Shown piece after piece: positions 1-9,241 of a stretch of DNA of 64,000 bases (position 1 is its first letter; the number at the start of each line of letters is the position of its first letter). Position numbers and translations under genes: made by a program. The notes beneath the pieces were generated by a model. That model ran no database searches and had not been told where the DNA came from. It saw only the letters and a program-made list of their open reading frames with translations. The stretch covers positions 62,001 through 126,000 of the forward strand of contig JAPPFD010000040.1 of assembly GCA_028823995.1 (NCBI GenBank). Direction: 5' to 3'. This DNA is from a bacterium (GTDB lineage: Bacteria; Actinomycetota; Acidimicrobiia; Spongiisociales; ZC4RG35).

Positions 1-768
1 GTGGGTACGGTCTTCGATCAGGATCCCCTGCCCGGCCCCCTGTTGCCATCGGGCACCCCGATCGACCTGATGGTTGCGACCGGCCCCGGGTTGCTGGTGG
101 TGCCCGATGTGGCGGGGCTGCCCGGCAGCGAGGCGCTCTCGGTGTTGGCCCAGTCGGGTTTGAGGTGGGCGGAGACGAGCGAGCTCTCCGAAGACGTGCC
201 GGCGGGTCAGGTGATCCGGACCGAGCCGGGAGCCGGTGGAGGCATTACGGCCACCGAGCAGGTGGTGGTGGTGATCTCCCAGGGCCCGGAGTTGTTGGTG
301 GTGCCGGATGTGGCGGGGCTGGCTGGCAGCGAGGCGCTCTCGGTGTTGGCCCAGTCGGGTTTGAGGTGGACAGAGAGGAGCGAGATTTCCGATGATGTTC
401 CGGTGGGTCAGGTGATCCGGACCGAGCCGGGAGCCGGTGGGGGCGTTGCCGCCTCCGACCAGGTGGTGGTGGTGATCTCCCAGGGTCCGGGGTTGCTGGT
501 GGTGCCCGACCTGGTGGGACTGCCCAGTGTCGAGGCCTACGCCAACCTGACGGACCTGGGTTTGACTTGGGTGGAGGTGGTTGAGGCTTCCGACACGGTG
601 GTGGCGGGTGGTGTGATCCGGACCGAGCCGGGCGCCGGTGAGCAGGTGGACATAGGCGGCGAGGTGGTGGTGGTGATATCGGGGGGATCCGAGGGCGTCA
701 CGACGACCGACACCACCGTGCCGGAGACGGCGCCCCCCGACCAGGACACGGACACCACAACGGGCTGA
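1..768 (+). CDS. PASTA-domain protein (at least 3 PASTA repeats; probably the C-terminal part of a gene cut by the window edge, e.g. a Ser/Thr kinase or PASTA surface protein)
   Basis: Repeated VVPDVAGLxGSEALSVLAQSGL...GQVIRTEPGAG...VVVVISQGP units (about 67 aa period); Thr/Asp-rich C-terminus; ORF open at base 1. Confidence 0.85.
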   Translation: MGTVFDQDPLPGPLLPSGTPIDLMVATGPGLLVVPDVAGLPGSEALSVLAQSGLRWAETSELSEDVPAGQVIRTEPGAGGGITATEQVVVVISQGPELLVVPDVAGLAGSEALSVLAQSGLRWTERSEISDDVPVGQVIRTEPGAGGGVAASDQVVVVISQGPGLLVVPDLVGLPSVEAYANLTDLGLTWVEVVEASDTVVAGGVIRTEPGAGEQVDIGGEVVVVISGGSEGVTTTDTTVPETAPPDQDTDTTTG

Positions 769-796
769 GAGTAACCCCACCCGTCCGGAGGGCCTC

Positions 797-2278
797 TCAG
801 TAGGTCTCCTGGTACGGATCCGGTGGGGCGGCCCCCGTGAAGTTCCTGAACAGGGTGTACTCCTTGGCGAAGGTGGTCTGCACCATCCCGGTGGGCCCCG
901 CCCGGTGCTTGGCGATTATCACCTGCGCCTGGTTCTTCAGGGCTTCCTTGTCCTTGTCTTTTGCGTAATACTCCGGGCGGTACAGGAACAGCACGATGTC
1001 GGCGTCCTGTTCGATGGCGCCCGACTCCCGAAGGTCCGACAGCAGGGGGCGTTTGTCGTTGCGAAGCTCAACCGCCCTGTTGAGCTGGGAGATCCCTATG
1101 ACCGGTATGTTCAACTCCCGGGCCAGGGCTTTCAGGGAGCGGGACACCCCGGCGATCTCCTGTTGACGGTACTCGGGGTTCCTGGAGGACGAAGCGTCTG
1201 CGGAGGGCATCAGTTGCAGGTAGTCCACTATCACCAGGTCGAGTCCCTCCTCGCGCCGGAGCCTCCGGCACTTGGCCCGTATCTCGGTCACGGTGGGCTC
1301 GGGGGAGTCATCCAGGTAGAGCTTCCAATCGTGGATCCTGCCCGCCGCCTCGATCAGCTTGTCCCACAGGTGCTGTCGGTTCGCCACCCCGGCGCGGATC
1401 TGGGCCGAATTCACCTCTCCCACCATGGATAGGAGGCGAGTCAGTATCTCCTCCTTGGACATCTCCAGGGAGAACAGGGCGATCACGCCGCCGGTTTGGG
1501 CCACGTTGATTGCGACGGTTTGAGCGAAGGCTGACTTTCCCATGGCGGGCCGTCCCGCCACCACCACCAGGGCACCCGGCTTGAGCCCCATGAGTTGGCT
1601 GTCGAGGTCCTTCAGCCCGGTGGCGAGTCCGGTGAGTTGGTCTCCCTGCTTTTCTATGTCTTCGAAGACGCTTCCTATCAGGTCCTTGGCCGGGAGGAGT
1701 CCTTCCTCGGCCGTCTCGTCGTTGACTTCCAGCATCATCCGCTCGGCCTGGTCGATCACCGTCTCGGTGGTCCTGTCGAGGTTCATGGCCAGGTCGGTCA
1801 CCCGCTGACTCACGTCGATGAGCCGCCTCCGCTGTGAGTGCTCGGCCACAATTGCGGCGTAACGATCGGCGTGCGCGATGTTGGGAACGCTCTGGCTCAG
1901 GTCCGCCAGCCGTTCATGTCCGCCGATCCGCTCGAGGGAGTCGGTGCGCCGCAGTTCCTCGGCCAGGGTGAGCACGTCGATCGCCTGGCTCTCGTTGAAG
2001 AGCCGCCGGGCCGCCTCGAACACCAGCCCGTGCACGGGCTCGTAGAAGTCGTCGGTGTCCAGCACCTCCATCACCCTGTTGGTGGCGTCCCGGCTCAGGA
2101 GAATGGCGCCCAGCACGGACTCTTCCGCCTCCCGGGAGTGAGGGGGCACCCGCCCCACCCTGCCTCGCCGCCGTTCCGGGGGCGGCTGATCCAGGTAATC
2201 GTCTTCCGGGTAAGGGTCATGAACCATGTGGTCGGGGCCTTGCGCTGAGGGGCGGGGTGCAGAAGCTGTGCTATTCAA
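797..2278 (-). CDS. dnaB: Replicative DNA helicase DnaB
   Basis: PPHSREAEESVLGAILL N-terminus, Walker A GRPAMGKSAFAQ, VIVDYLQLM, ISQLNRAVE...RPLLSDLRESGAIEQDADIVLFLYR; no intein insertion seen. Confidence 0.97.
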   Translation of the reverse strand: MNSTASAPRPSAQGPDHMVHDPYPEDDYLDQPPPERRRGRVGRVPPHSREAEESVLGAILLSRDATNRVMEVLDTDDFYEPVHGLVFEAARRLFNESQAIDVLTLAEELRRTDSLERIGGHERLADLSQSVPNIAHADRYAAIVAEHSQRRRLIDVSQRVTDLAMNLDRTTETVIDQAERMMLEVNDETAEEGLLPAKDLIGSVFEDIEKQGDQLTGLATGLKDLDSQLMGLKPGALVVVAGRPAMGKSAFAQTVAINVAQTGGVIALFSLEMSKEEILTRLLSMVGEVNSAQIRAGVANRQHLWDKLIEAAGRIHDWKLYLDDSPEPTVTEIRAKCRRLRREEGLDLVIVDYLQLMPSADASSSRNPEYRQQEIAGVSRSLKALARELNIPVIGISQLNRAVELRNDKRPLLSDLRESGAIEQDADIVLFLYRPEYYAKDKDKEALKNQAQVIIAKHRAGPTGMVQTTFAKEYTLFRNFTGAAPPDPYQETY

Positions 2279-2293
2279 GGTAAAGAGAGGGCC

Positions 2294-2375
2294 TTCGCGA
2301 CTTAGCGGTGGTTTTCACGGTCTGGGAGAAGGGTTGCCGGTCTAGCAGGCATTTCGGGTAATTCGCGACTTAGCG
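2294..2375. repeat. Pair of 14-bp direct repeats ttcgcgacttagcg (2294-2307 and 2362-2375), each followed by a T-rich stretch, upstream of dnaB
   Basis: Read directly. Confidence 0.6.
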
Positions 2376-2481
2376 AGGTTTTTTGTTGATCTGGCTGAGT
2401 TTTTTTCACACGTTCCAACCTACGGCGGAGGTGTGACAATCTCTGTAGCGACGGGTCCCTCGCAGGCTGGACAGGGTAGTC

Positions 2482-3477
2482 CTAGCCGTCGTCCGGTATC
2501 CGGCCCAGCACCTTGTAGAGCTCTCTTTCGGCTTTCCGCATCTCGTGGGCCATGTTCAAGGCCCTCACCCGGTTGAACTCGGGGAACCCGGCCTGCTGTT
2601 CGGCTGTCCACTCCCGGGCGAAGGAGCCGCCCTGGATGTGGGAGATGATCGCTCTCAGCCTGGCCCGCTCGGCCTCCTCCTCCGGAGGTGACAGCCGGCT
2701 GGTCACCTCCTGCCCGTACTGGCTGGTGCGGGAATGGAGCGTGATCTGGTCCCAGAGCCCGATGTCGCGATACGCCCTGGCGGTTTCGATGCCCTCGCCC
2801 GATGCGTAGAACTCCAGCATGGCCGCCTCGGGACTGCACCCGGCCTCCACCAGCACCTCGCAGTAACGGCGCACCGCGTAGAGGAAACCCACCTGTTCGG
2901 CGAACAGGTCCACGGTCGTCTCCTCCAGGAAGCTGGACTCGATCACCCCCATCCTTGCGGACCCTATCCCTTCGCAGAGGGCCAGCATCCGCTCGAATGC
3001 GGTCTCGGTGGCGGAGTGGTGAACGGCGACGAGACTGGGGAACCCCTCACCGCTCAGGTAGGTGTCCCTGACTCCCGCGCCGATCATTCGAGGAGCGATC
3101 AAGACTACGTCGACGTCGGAGGATGGCTCGATCAGGCCGAAGGTGATGTTGTAACCGCTGGCGAAGACCAGCATGTCGCCCGATTCGAGGTTCGGGGCGA
3201 TGTCCCGGCAGTAGACCTGGGGCATCACCTCGTCGGGGACCAGCAGGAAGATGACATTGGAACGTTTCACCGCTTCACCGACGGGGAACACCGCGAAGCC
3301 ATCTTCCACGGCCGCCCGGTATGAGGCGTCGCGCCGACTACCCACCACAACCGAGAGCCCGCTGTCCCGCATGTTGAGGGCCTGGGACCGACCCTGGTTG
3401 CCATAGCCCACGATGCAGATGGTCTGGTCGGCGACAAACGCCAGGTCCGAGTCCTCTTCGAAGTACATGCGGGCCAT
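2482..3477 (-). CDS. Ketol-acid reductoisomerase-like NAD(P)-binding protein (divergent KARI homologue)
   Basis: GYGNQGRSQALNMRDSG Rossmann motif, LIAPRMIGAGVRDTY, EETTVDLFAEQ and SRTSQYG match the KARI layout; not in an ilv operon. Confidence 0.8.
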   Translation of the reverse strand: MARMYFEEDSDLAFVADQTICIVGYGNQGRSQALNMRDSGLSVVVGSRRDASYRAAVEDGFAVFPVGEAVKRSNVIFLLVPDEVMPQVYCRDIAPNLESGDMLVFASGYNITFGLIEPSSDVDVVLIAPRMIGAGVRDTYLSGEGFPSLVAVHHSATETAFERMLALCEGIGSARMGVIESSFLEETTVDLFAEQVGFLYAVRRYCEVLVEAGCSPEAAMLEFYASGEGIETARAYRDIGLWDQITLHSRTSQYGQEVTSRLSPPEEEAERARLRAIISHIQGGSFAREWTAEQQAGFPEFNRVRALNMAHEMRKAERELYKVLGRIPDDG

Positions 3478-3782
3478 CTGCTCCTCCTATCTGTCTCAGC
3501 CGCCTCCGGACTATGACCTTATCAGAGCGGCGTTAAAGACCGGTGGGATGGCGGCGAAAGCGCTTGTATCGGAGCGTCCGTGGAGGATCGGAAAGAGCGG
3601 CCTGCGGTGGCAGGTTGTGCCGCACGTCGGGAACGTTGATTAGTGGCGTGGACCCTTGGCAGACAGGTAGATTCCAGGCGGCCAATATTCAATGCCGATC
3701 CGGGGGTCACTAACTCCGCCAGTCGGGTATCTTACCCCTTACCAAAGTAAGCCTTGGAACGACGTGAGAAAGGAGACAACCC

Positions 3783-5825
3783 ATGAGATTAAGGACAAAA
3801 CTGCTTTGTCTCTTGGCAGTGCTCGCCTTGGTGGCGGCAGCGTGCGGAGAGGACGAGGAGGCCCCTGAGGCCACCGCCGCGCCTGCCCCGGAAACCACCG
3901 AGGCTCCCGATGAGCCTGAAGAAATGGATGAGCCGGAGGAGATGGATGAGCCCGAGGAGATGGATGAGCCTGAAGAGATGGATGAGCCCGAGGAGATGGA
4001 TGAGCCCGAGGAGATGCCGATGGCCGCCACCTACCGGCTGGGAATATTCTCTGCTCCCACCACCGACAACCCGTGGGCGGCTCTCGACACTGAGGCCGAG
4101 ATCTGGAACCAGTACGTGATTCCGGGCCAGATCTCGCTGTACACCTATCAGGGCCCGACCTACACCGTGGTGCCGGCGTTGGCTTCCGACGCCAGCCCTC
4201 CTCAGGTCGAGGCTGACGGCGACGCCTACTCGGTGACGGTCAACCTGCGCTCGGGCGTGACCTGGTCGGACGGTTCTCCCATCACGGCCAACGACGCGGT
4301 GTTCACCTTCAACACCATCAAGAAGTACAACGGCCTGGGAGGCAACTTCCCCAGCATCTGGCCCTTGGCCCGCGACGATGATCCGGACACCGAGGACGAC
4401 GAGTCCTCCCAGGGTGTCTCGTCCGTGGAGGCTCTTGACGATTACACCGTCAAGATCACCTTCAACTTCGAGCCCGGTCTGGCCATCTGGCCGCTTTCCG
4501 TGGGTCTGGCCTCCATCTTCCAGGAGGCTTTCTGGGGCCCGATCGTCGATGCTTCCGATGACTTCGAGACTCTCTACGCAGCCTCCGGTCTGGGCGCTCC
4601 CAACGCATCCGGCTTTGACTCCGCGGAGTGGGAACCGGGCGCCTTCTGGCGCAACGTCGCTCTCGATTCCTATTGGGACAGCGGCAGCCAGTACACCGTC
4701 TACAGTTCCGGCGCCGTGGAGTACACCACCGGCGGCACTACCGAAACCTGGGGTGGCGATCCCGGTGGAGATGTGGTGGCCGACTACACCGAAGGTCCGT
4801 TCGTGGCTGAGAGTCTCTATTCGATCTACACCGACCAGAACGCTGCAGTGCTGGCGCTCACCGAAGGTGAAGTGGACTTCCTGCTGAACCCGCTCGGTTT
4901 GCAGGCCGGACTCCGTAACGAGATCCTGGCTGCCCCCAGCCTCGAAGTGGCGGTGAACGATCAGAACGGGATGCGGTACATGGCCTACAACACCCGGAAG
5001 TTCCCAATGAACGATCTGGGATTCCGCAGGGCGCTGGCCTGCATGATCGACAAGGACTTCGTGGCGAACACGGTGCTGGGAGGCACGGCCTACTCGATCA
5101 ACTCGCTGGTCCCACCCGGCAACGCCTACTGGTACAACCCCGACATCACGGCGCCGTGCGCCGGCCAGAGCACCGCGGAGAGAGTGGCTTCGGCCGTGCA
5201 GATCTTCAAGGATGCAGGCTGGACCTGGGACGTGGAGCCGGCCTGGGACGAGGGCAACCGCGACGTGATTCCCAAGGGCGAAGGCCTACGGGGTCCCGGC
5301 GGGGAGACCATCCCTCCGCTCACCCTGCTCGCCCCCGGACCGGGTTACGACCCGATGAGGGCCACCTATTCACTGTTCATCGAAGAGTGGGCCACCGATC
5401 TGGGCATCCCGCTCTCCGCAGAGCCCACCGGGTTCTCGGTGATCGTGGACAAGGTGTTCGTCGGTGATCCGCTGCTCTGGGACATCTACATCCTGGGGTG
5501 GGGACTCACTCCTTTCCCGGACCATGTGTTCGACTTCTTCCGGTCGTCGAACGACTCGGCTCTCGGCGGGTTCAACACCCCTGGGTATTCGAATCCCGCT
5601 TTCGACGCGTTGGCTGATGAGTTCGACCGGGCCAAGACCCTGGCTGATGCGCGAGACCTGATCCATCAGGCCGACGCCATCATCGCTGAGGACCTGCCCT
5701 ACGTGACGCTGTTCAACACCCCGTTGATCGAGGCGTACTCGAACCAGCTCACCTTCCCGTACACGACAATCCTCGACGGTTTGCAGAACGTCGGGGCGTT
5801 GACGGGAGTGGTGACGATCGGCTGA
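3783..5825 (+). CDS. ABC transporter substrate-binding lipoprotein, peptide/nickel family (SBP_bac_5)
   Basis: Lipobox ALVAAAC; YSVTVNLRSGVTWSDGSPITANDAVFTF; acidic DEPEEM repeat after the lipobox; RBS aaggag upstream. Confidence 0.93.
   Translation: MRLRTKLLCLLAVLALVAAACGEDEEAPEATAAPAPETTEAPDEPEEMDEPEEMDEPEEMDEPEEMDEPEEMDEPEEMPMAATYRLGIFSAPTTDNPWAALDTEAEIWNQYVIPGQISLYTYQGPTYTVVPALASDASPPQVEADGDAYSVTVNLRSGVTWSDGSPITANDAVFTFNTIKKYNGLGGNFPSIWPLARDDDPDTEDDESSQGVSSVEALDDYTVKITFNFEPGLAIWPLSVGLASIFQEAFWGPIVDASDDFETLYAASGLGAPNASGFDSAEWEPGAFWRNVALDSYWDSGSQYTVYSSGAVEYTTGGTTETWGGDPGGDVVADYTEGPFVAESLYSIYTDQNAAVLALTEGEVDFLLNPLGLQAGLRNEILAAPSLEVAVNDQNGMRYMAYNTRKFPMNDLGFRRALACMIDKDFVANTVLGGTAYSINSLVPPGNAYWYNPDITAPCAGQSTAERVASAVQIFKDAGWTWDVEPAWDEGNRDVIPKGEGLRGPGGETIPPLTLLAPGPGYDPMRATYSLFIEEWATDLGIPLSAEPTGFSVIVDKVFVGDPLLWDIYILGWGLTPFPDHVFDFFRSSNDSALGGFNTPGYSNPAFDALADEFDRAKTLADARDLIHQADAIIAEDLPYVTLFNTPLIEAYSNQLTFPYTTILDGLQNVGALTGVVTIG
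3909..4016 (+). repeat. 18-bp coding minisatellite, 6 units encoding DEPEEM
   Basis: gatgagcc(c/t)gaggagatg-type units read directly; translation (DEPEEM)x6. Confidence 0.92.
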
Positions 5826-5846
5826 TCGATAGCACAACCTGACTGC

Positions 5847-5877
5847 GGGGAGCCGTTCCTTATGGGGACGGCTCCCC
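5847..5877 (+). terminator. Intercistronic hairpin (10-bp perfect stem ggggagccgt/acggctcccc, 11-nt loop), possible attenuator or mRNA-stabilising element
   Basis: ggggagccgt at 5847-5856 and acggctcccc at 5868-5877; no clear T-tract. Confidence 0.6.
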
Positions 5878-5920
5878 CCGGTCCGAGTGAGAGGGAGCAG
5901 GAAGTTGAAGGCATAGGAAC

Positions 5921-7099
5921 TTGATCCGATATGTGACGCGCCGGTTGATCCAGATGGTGTTCCTCTTTCTGGTCTTCCTTACGGTGACGTGGTTCTTGCT
6001 CTACATCCTTCCGGGAGACTCGGTTGCGCTGAAGTATGCGGGTAACCCCAACATCCCGCCTCAAGCCAGGGAGGTGGCGATGGAACGGCTGGGTCTCGAC
6101 AAACCGGTGCTGATCCAGTTCCGCGACTACATGTTCAACTTCTTCCAGGGCGATCTGGGGGTCTCTTTCAACCAGTACCCGCGGCCGGTGGTCGACATCA
6201 TCGCCGAGCGTTTGCCTCGCACCCTTGTTCTGTTTCTGGCCGCCCTGGTCACCTACTACTGGGCCGGTTTCGTGGCCGGAAAGTATCTGGCTTGGCGCCG
6301 AGGGAATCGAGGCGAGATGTTGATCACCGTCTCCGGGGTGGGACTCTATTCGATGTTTCTCCCCTTTTTCGCTCTCATGCTTATCTGGCTCTTCAGTGTC
6401 CAACTGGGTCTGCTGCCTCTCTCCAAATTCCTTGACCCCGAGCAGTGGCGGGATGCTCCCTTTATGGCCAATCAGGTGTTCATGCGTCTCTTCTGGGTGA
6501 CCCTGGCTGGCGGCATTGCGATGTTCGGGGCGAGTTTCTTCGCGCTTCGCACCAGGAGTCGCCGGTTGGAGCGAGGCCTGAAATGGGGCGGGTTTGTCCT
6601 GGCGGCGGTCTGGATCCTGTTCTATTGGTGGGGAACCGAGTCCGGCCAGGCCATGCGGGTCTACGCGGGGGACATCGGTTTCCACATGATCCTGCCGGTG
6701 TTGACATTGACCCTCATCGCTTTCGCGGGGGTGATGCTCTTGACCCGCAGTTCCATGCTGGAGACACTCCGGGAGGACTACATTCTCACGGCCCGGGCCA
6801 AAGGCCTGCCGGAGGGGATGGTCCGGGACCGGCACGCGGCGCGTACCGCCCTCCTGCCGGTGGTCACCTCGCTGGTCCTGGCGGTGGCCACAGTGATAGA
6901 TGGAGGAGTGATCACCGAAGCGGTCTTCTCCTGGCCGGGCATGGGTGAGATTCTGATCTCCTCGGTTCTGAGCGAGGACATACCTGTGGCAGTAGGCGCG
7001 TTCTCCTTCATCGGCATAATGGCGTTGGTGGGACACTTCGTGGTGGACGTGCTGTATGGACTGCTCGATCCCCGCATTCGGGTGACCGAGCATGGCTGA
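5921..7099 (+). CDS. ABC transporter permease (DppB-like)
   Basis: MIRYVTRRLIQMVFLFLVFLTVTWFLLYILPGDS N-terminus, DYILTARAKGLPEGMVRDRHAARTALLPVV permease loop; TTG start. Confidence 0.93.
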   Translation: MIRYVTRRLIQMVFLFLVFLTVTWFLLYILPGDSVALKYAGNPNIPPQAREVAMERLGLDKPVLIQFRDYMFNFFQGDLGVSFNQYPRPVVDIIAERLPRTLVLFLAALVTYYWAGFVAGKYLAWRRGNRGEMLITVSGVGLYSMFLPFFALMLIWLFSVQLGLLPLSKFLDPEQWRDAPFMANQVFMRLFWVTLAGGIAMFGASFFALRTRSRRLERGLKWGGFVLAAVWILFYWWGTESGQAMRVYAGDIGFHMILPVLTLTLIAFAGVMLLTRSSMLETLREDYILTARAKGLPEGMVRDRHAARTALLPVVTSLVLAVATVIDGGVITEAVFSWPGMGEILISSVLSEDIPVAVGAFSFIGIMALVGHFVVDVLYGLLDPRIRVTEHG

Positions 7100-8213
7100 T
7101 ATGACGAATATCCCCCCGGAGACGCGGACCGAGGATCCCATGGTCTCGGAGGAGATTAGTCGAGACGTGGACTCCTGGTGGAAGATCCGCCTGGCTCTGA
7201 CGCGGCGGTCTTTCCGAGACAACTGGAAGATCTTTCGCCGCAACAAGATCGGTGTCTTGGGATTGGTGATCATTGCCTTCTGGGGGATCATGGCGGTGAT
7301 GCCCACCATATTTTTCGCCACCGGGTTCTGGAGTCCGGCGGTGTATGACCCGGTCACGGGCCTGGAACTCGATCCCCCCACCCGCACCATGACCATGGTG
7401 GAACGCATAACCGACCCCAACACCGAGATCGACCAGAGGGCGGTCCTCTTGGACGGACGGATTCCCGACACCTTGAGAGTAGGCGACACCTTCGAGTTGC
7501 CGCTGCAGCCGGCGCCTCCCGACGGCCGGCACTGGCTGGGCACCGATCCGCTGGGTCGGGACATTCTGTCGCAGTTGATGCACGGAGCCCGCGCCTCGTT
7601 CTTCCTGGGGATCCTGGCGGCGGTGGTGACGGTGGTGATCGCCACCACGATCGGTTCGATGGCGGCTTATTTCGGGGGGATCGTGGACGCTGCCCTGATG
7701 CGTCTGGCCGATCTGCTGATCATGATTCCGGGTGTTGCCATCTTGATAGTCATCGGAGCGGTCTTCACCTTCCAACTCTGGCATTTGGCGGTGGTCATCG
7801 GGATACTCTCCGGATTCGGGGGTACGGCTATCGTCCTCAAGTCGCAGGCCCTCGCCGTGAAGGTCAAACCGTTTATCGACGCCGCCCGGGTAGCGGGAGG
7901 ATCGGCTCGTCACATCATCTTCTATCACCTGATCCCCAACGTGATGCCTCTCAGCGTCCTCTACATGATGTTCACGGTCACGGCCGCCATTCAATCCGAA
8001 GCAATCCTGTCTTTTCTGGGAATCCTCAACACCGATACTTCCTGGGGTTTGATGATGAATCTGGCCAGAACCCAGGGTTACCTGTTGCAGGTGGCCGACT
8101 TCTGGTGGCTGACCATTCCTCCCGGTCTGGCGGTGACTGTCCTGTCGGCGGCGTTCTTTCTGGTGGGGAGGGGGATGGACGAGATAGTCAACCCGAGGCT
8201 GCGTAGGCGATGA
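7092..8213 (+). CDS. ABC transporter permease (DppC-like)
   Basis: FRRNKIGVLGLVI, HWLGTDPLGRDILSQLMHGARASFFLGI; overlaps the neighbouring genes. Confidence 0.93.
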   Translation: MADMTNIPPETRTEDPMVSEEISRDVDSWWKIRLALTRRSFRDNWKIFRRNKIGVLGLVIIAFWGIMAVMPTIFFATGFWSPAVYDPVTGLELDPPTRTMTMVERITDPNTEIDQRAVLLDGRIPDTLRVGDTFELPLQPAPPDGRHWLGTDPLGRDILSQLMHGARASFFLGILAAVVTVVIATTIGSMAAYFGGIVDAALMRLADLLIMIPGVAILIVIGAVFTFQLWHLAVVIGILSGFGGTAIVLKSQALAVKVKPFIDAARVAGGSARHIIFYHLIPNVMPLSVLYMMFTVTAAIQSEAILSFLGILNTDTSWGLMMNLARTQGYLLQVADFWWLTIPPGLAVTVLSAAFFLVGRGMDEIVNPRLRRR

Positions 8214-9241
8214 CTACCCGAAAGCTTCCCCTGGAGGTGTCCGCCGGTCGGTCCCGGTTGCTGGAGGTCGACGGTCTGGTTATGCGTTATGACACCGAGG
8301 CCGGGGAGGTTTCCGCCGTTGAGAACGTGACCTTTTCCCTGGGCCGCGGGGAGGCGATGGGACTGGTGGGGGAGTCGGGTTGCGGCAAGACCTCAGTCGC
8401 TCTGTCACTTCTTCGACTGGCGCCCGACAACGCCCGGTATCAATCGGGGTCGATCCTCTGGGAAGGCGTCGATCTTCTGGAACTGTCCGACCAGAAGATG
8501 CGGGAGTACCGGTGGGCGGAGATCTCTATGGTCTTCCAAGGGGCGATGAACGCCTGGAATCCCGTGTACCGGGTGGGAGAACAGATCCGGGAGGCGATGG
8601 ATCAACACTTCGACCCCCCGCTGAACAAATCGGAAAAAGACCAGCGGGTTGACAGCTTGTTCCAACTGGTGGGGCTTGATCCAGCCTTGCAGACCCGTTA
8701 CCCCCATGAGTTGTCGGGGGGAATGCGACAGCGTGCGGTGATCGCCATGGCGCTCTCGTGCGAGCCGAAGTTGATTATCGCCGATGAGCCCACCACCGCC
8801 TTGGATGTGATAGTCCAGGCCCAGATCCTGGAGGAGTTGAAAGAGATCCAGGAGGACCTGGGGCTCTCCATCCTGTACATCAGCCACGACATGGCCGTGA
8901 TTGCCCAGGTGACCGAAACCATCGGCGTCATGTATGCCGGAAAGTTGGTGGAGTTCGGATCGACCCGGGAAGTCTTCCACCGGCCGCGGCATCCCTATTC
9001 GTATCTGCTGCTGTCCTCCATACCGTCGGTGACCGGGCCTCGCCGGCGTCCGGTGTCCCTGGAGGGGACTCCTCCCAACCTGCTGGCGCCTCCGGCGGGT
9101 TGCCGGTTCCATCCTCGCTGTCCCTGGGCTACGGAGCAGTGTCGGACCGAAGAGCCCCCGATGATGGAGATCGGCCCTTCCCAGTGGGCGGCGTGCTGGA
9201 ATTCCGAGCAGGTGCCCGAGATGGGAGAGCAACTCCCATGA
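8210..9241 (+). CDS. ABC transporter ATP-binding protein (DppD-like)
   Basis: Walker A GESGCGKTSV, LSGGMRQRAVIAMAL signature, ADEPTTALDV, CRFHPRCPWA C-terminal oligopeptide motif. Confidence 0.95.
   Translation: MTTRKLPLEVSAGRSRLLEVDGLVMRYDTEAGEVSAVENVTFSLGRGEAMGLVGESGCGKTSVALSLLRLAPDNARYQSGSILWEGVDLLELSDQKMREYRWAEISMVFQGAMNAWNPVYRVGEQIREAMDQHFDPPLNKSEKDQRVDSLFQLVGLDPALQTRYPHELSGGMRQRAVIAMALSCEPKLIIADEPTTALDVIVQAQILEELKEIQEDLGLSILYISHDMAVIAQVTETIGVMYAGKLVEFGSTREVFHRPRHPYSYLLLSSIPSVTGPRRRPVSLEGTPPNLLAPPAGCRFHPRCPWATEQCRTEEPPMMEIGPSQWAACWNSEQVPEMGEQLP

Noticed and set aside
3710-4030. Minus-strand ORF encoding (SSGSSI)n
   Set aside because: Antisense of the DEPEEM minisatellite within a supported lipoprotein gene.
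5699-7648. 649-aa minus-strand ORF opposite the oligopeptide permease genes
   Set aside because: Low-complexity basic translation without recognisable domains; overlaps well-supported plus-strand permeases. Typical high-GC shadow ORF.
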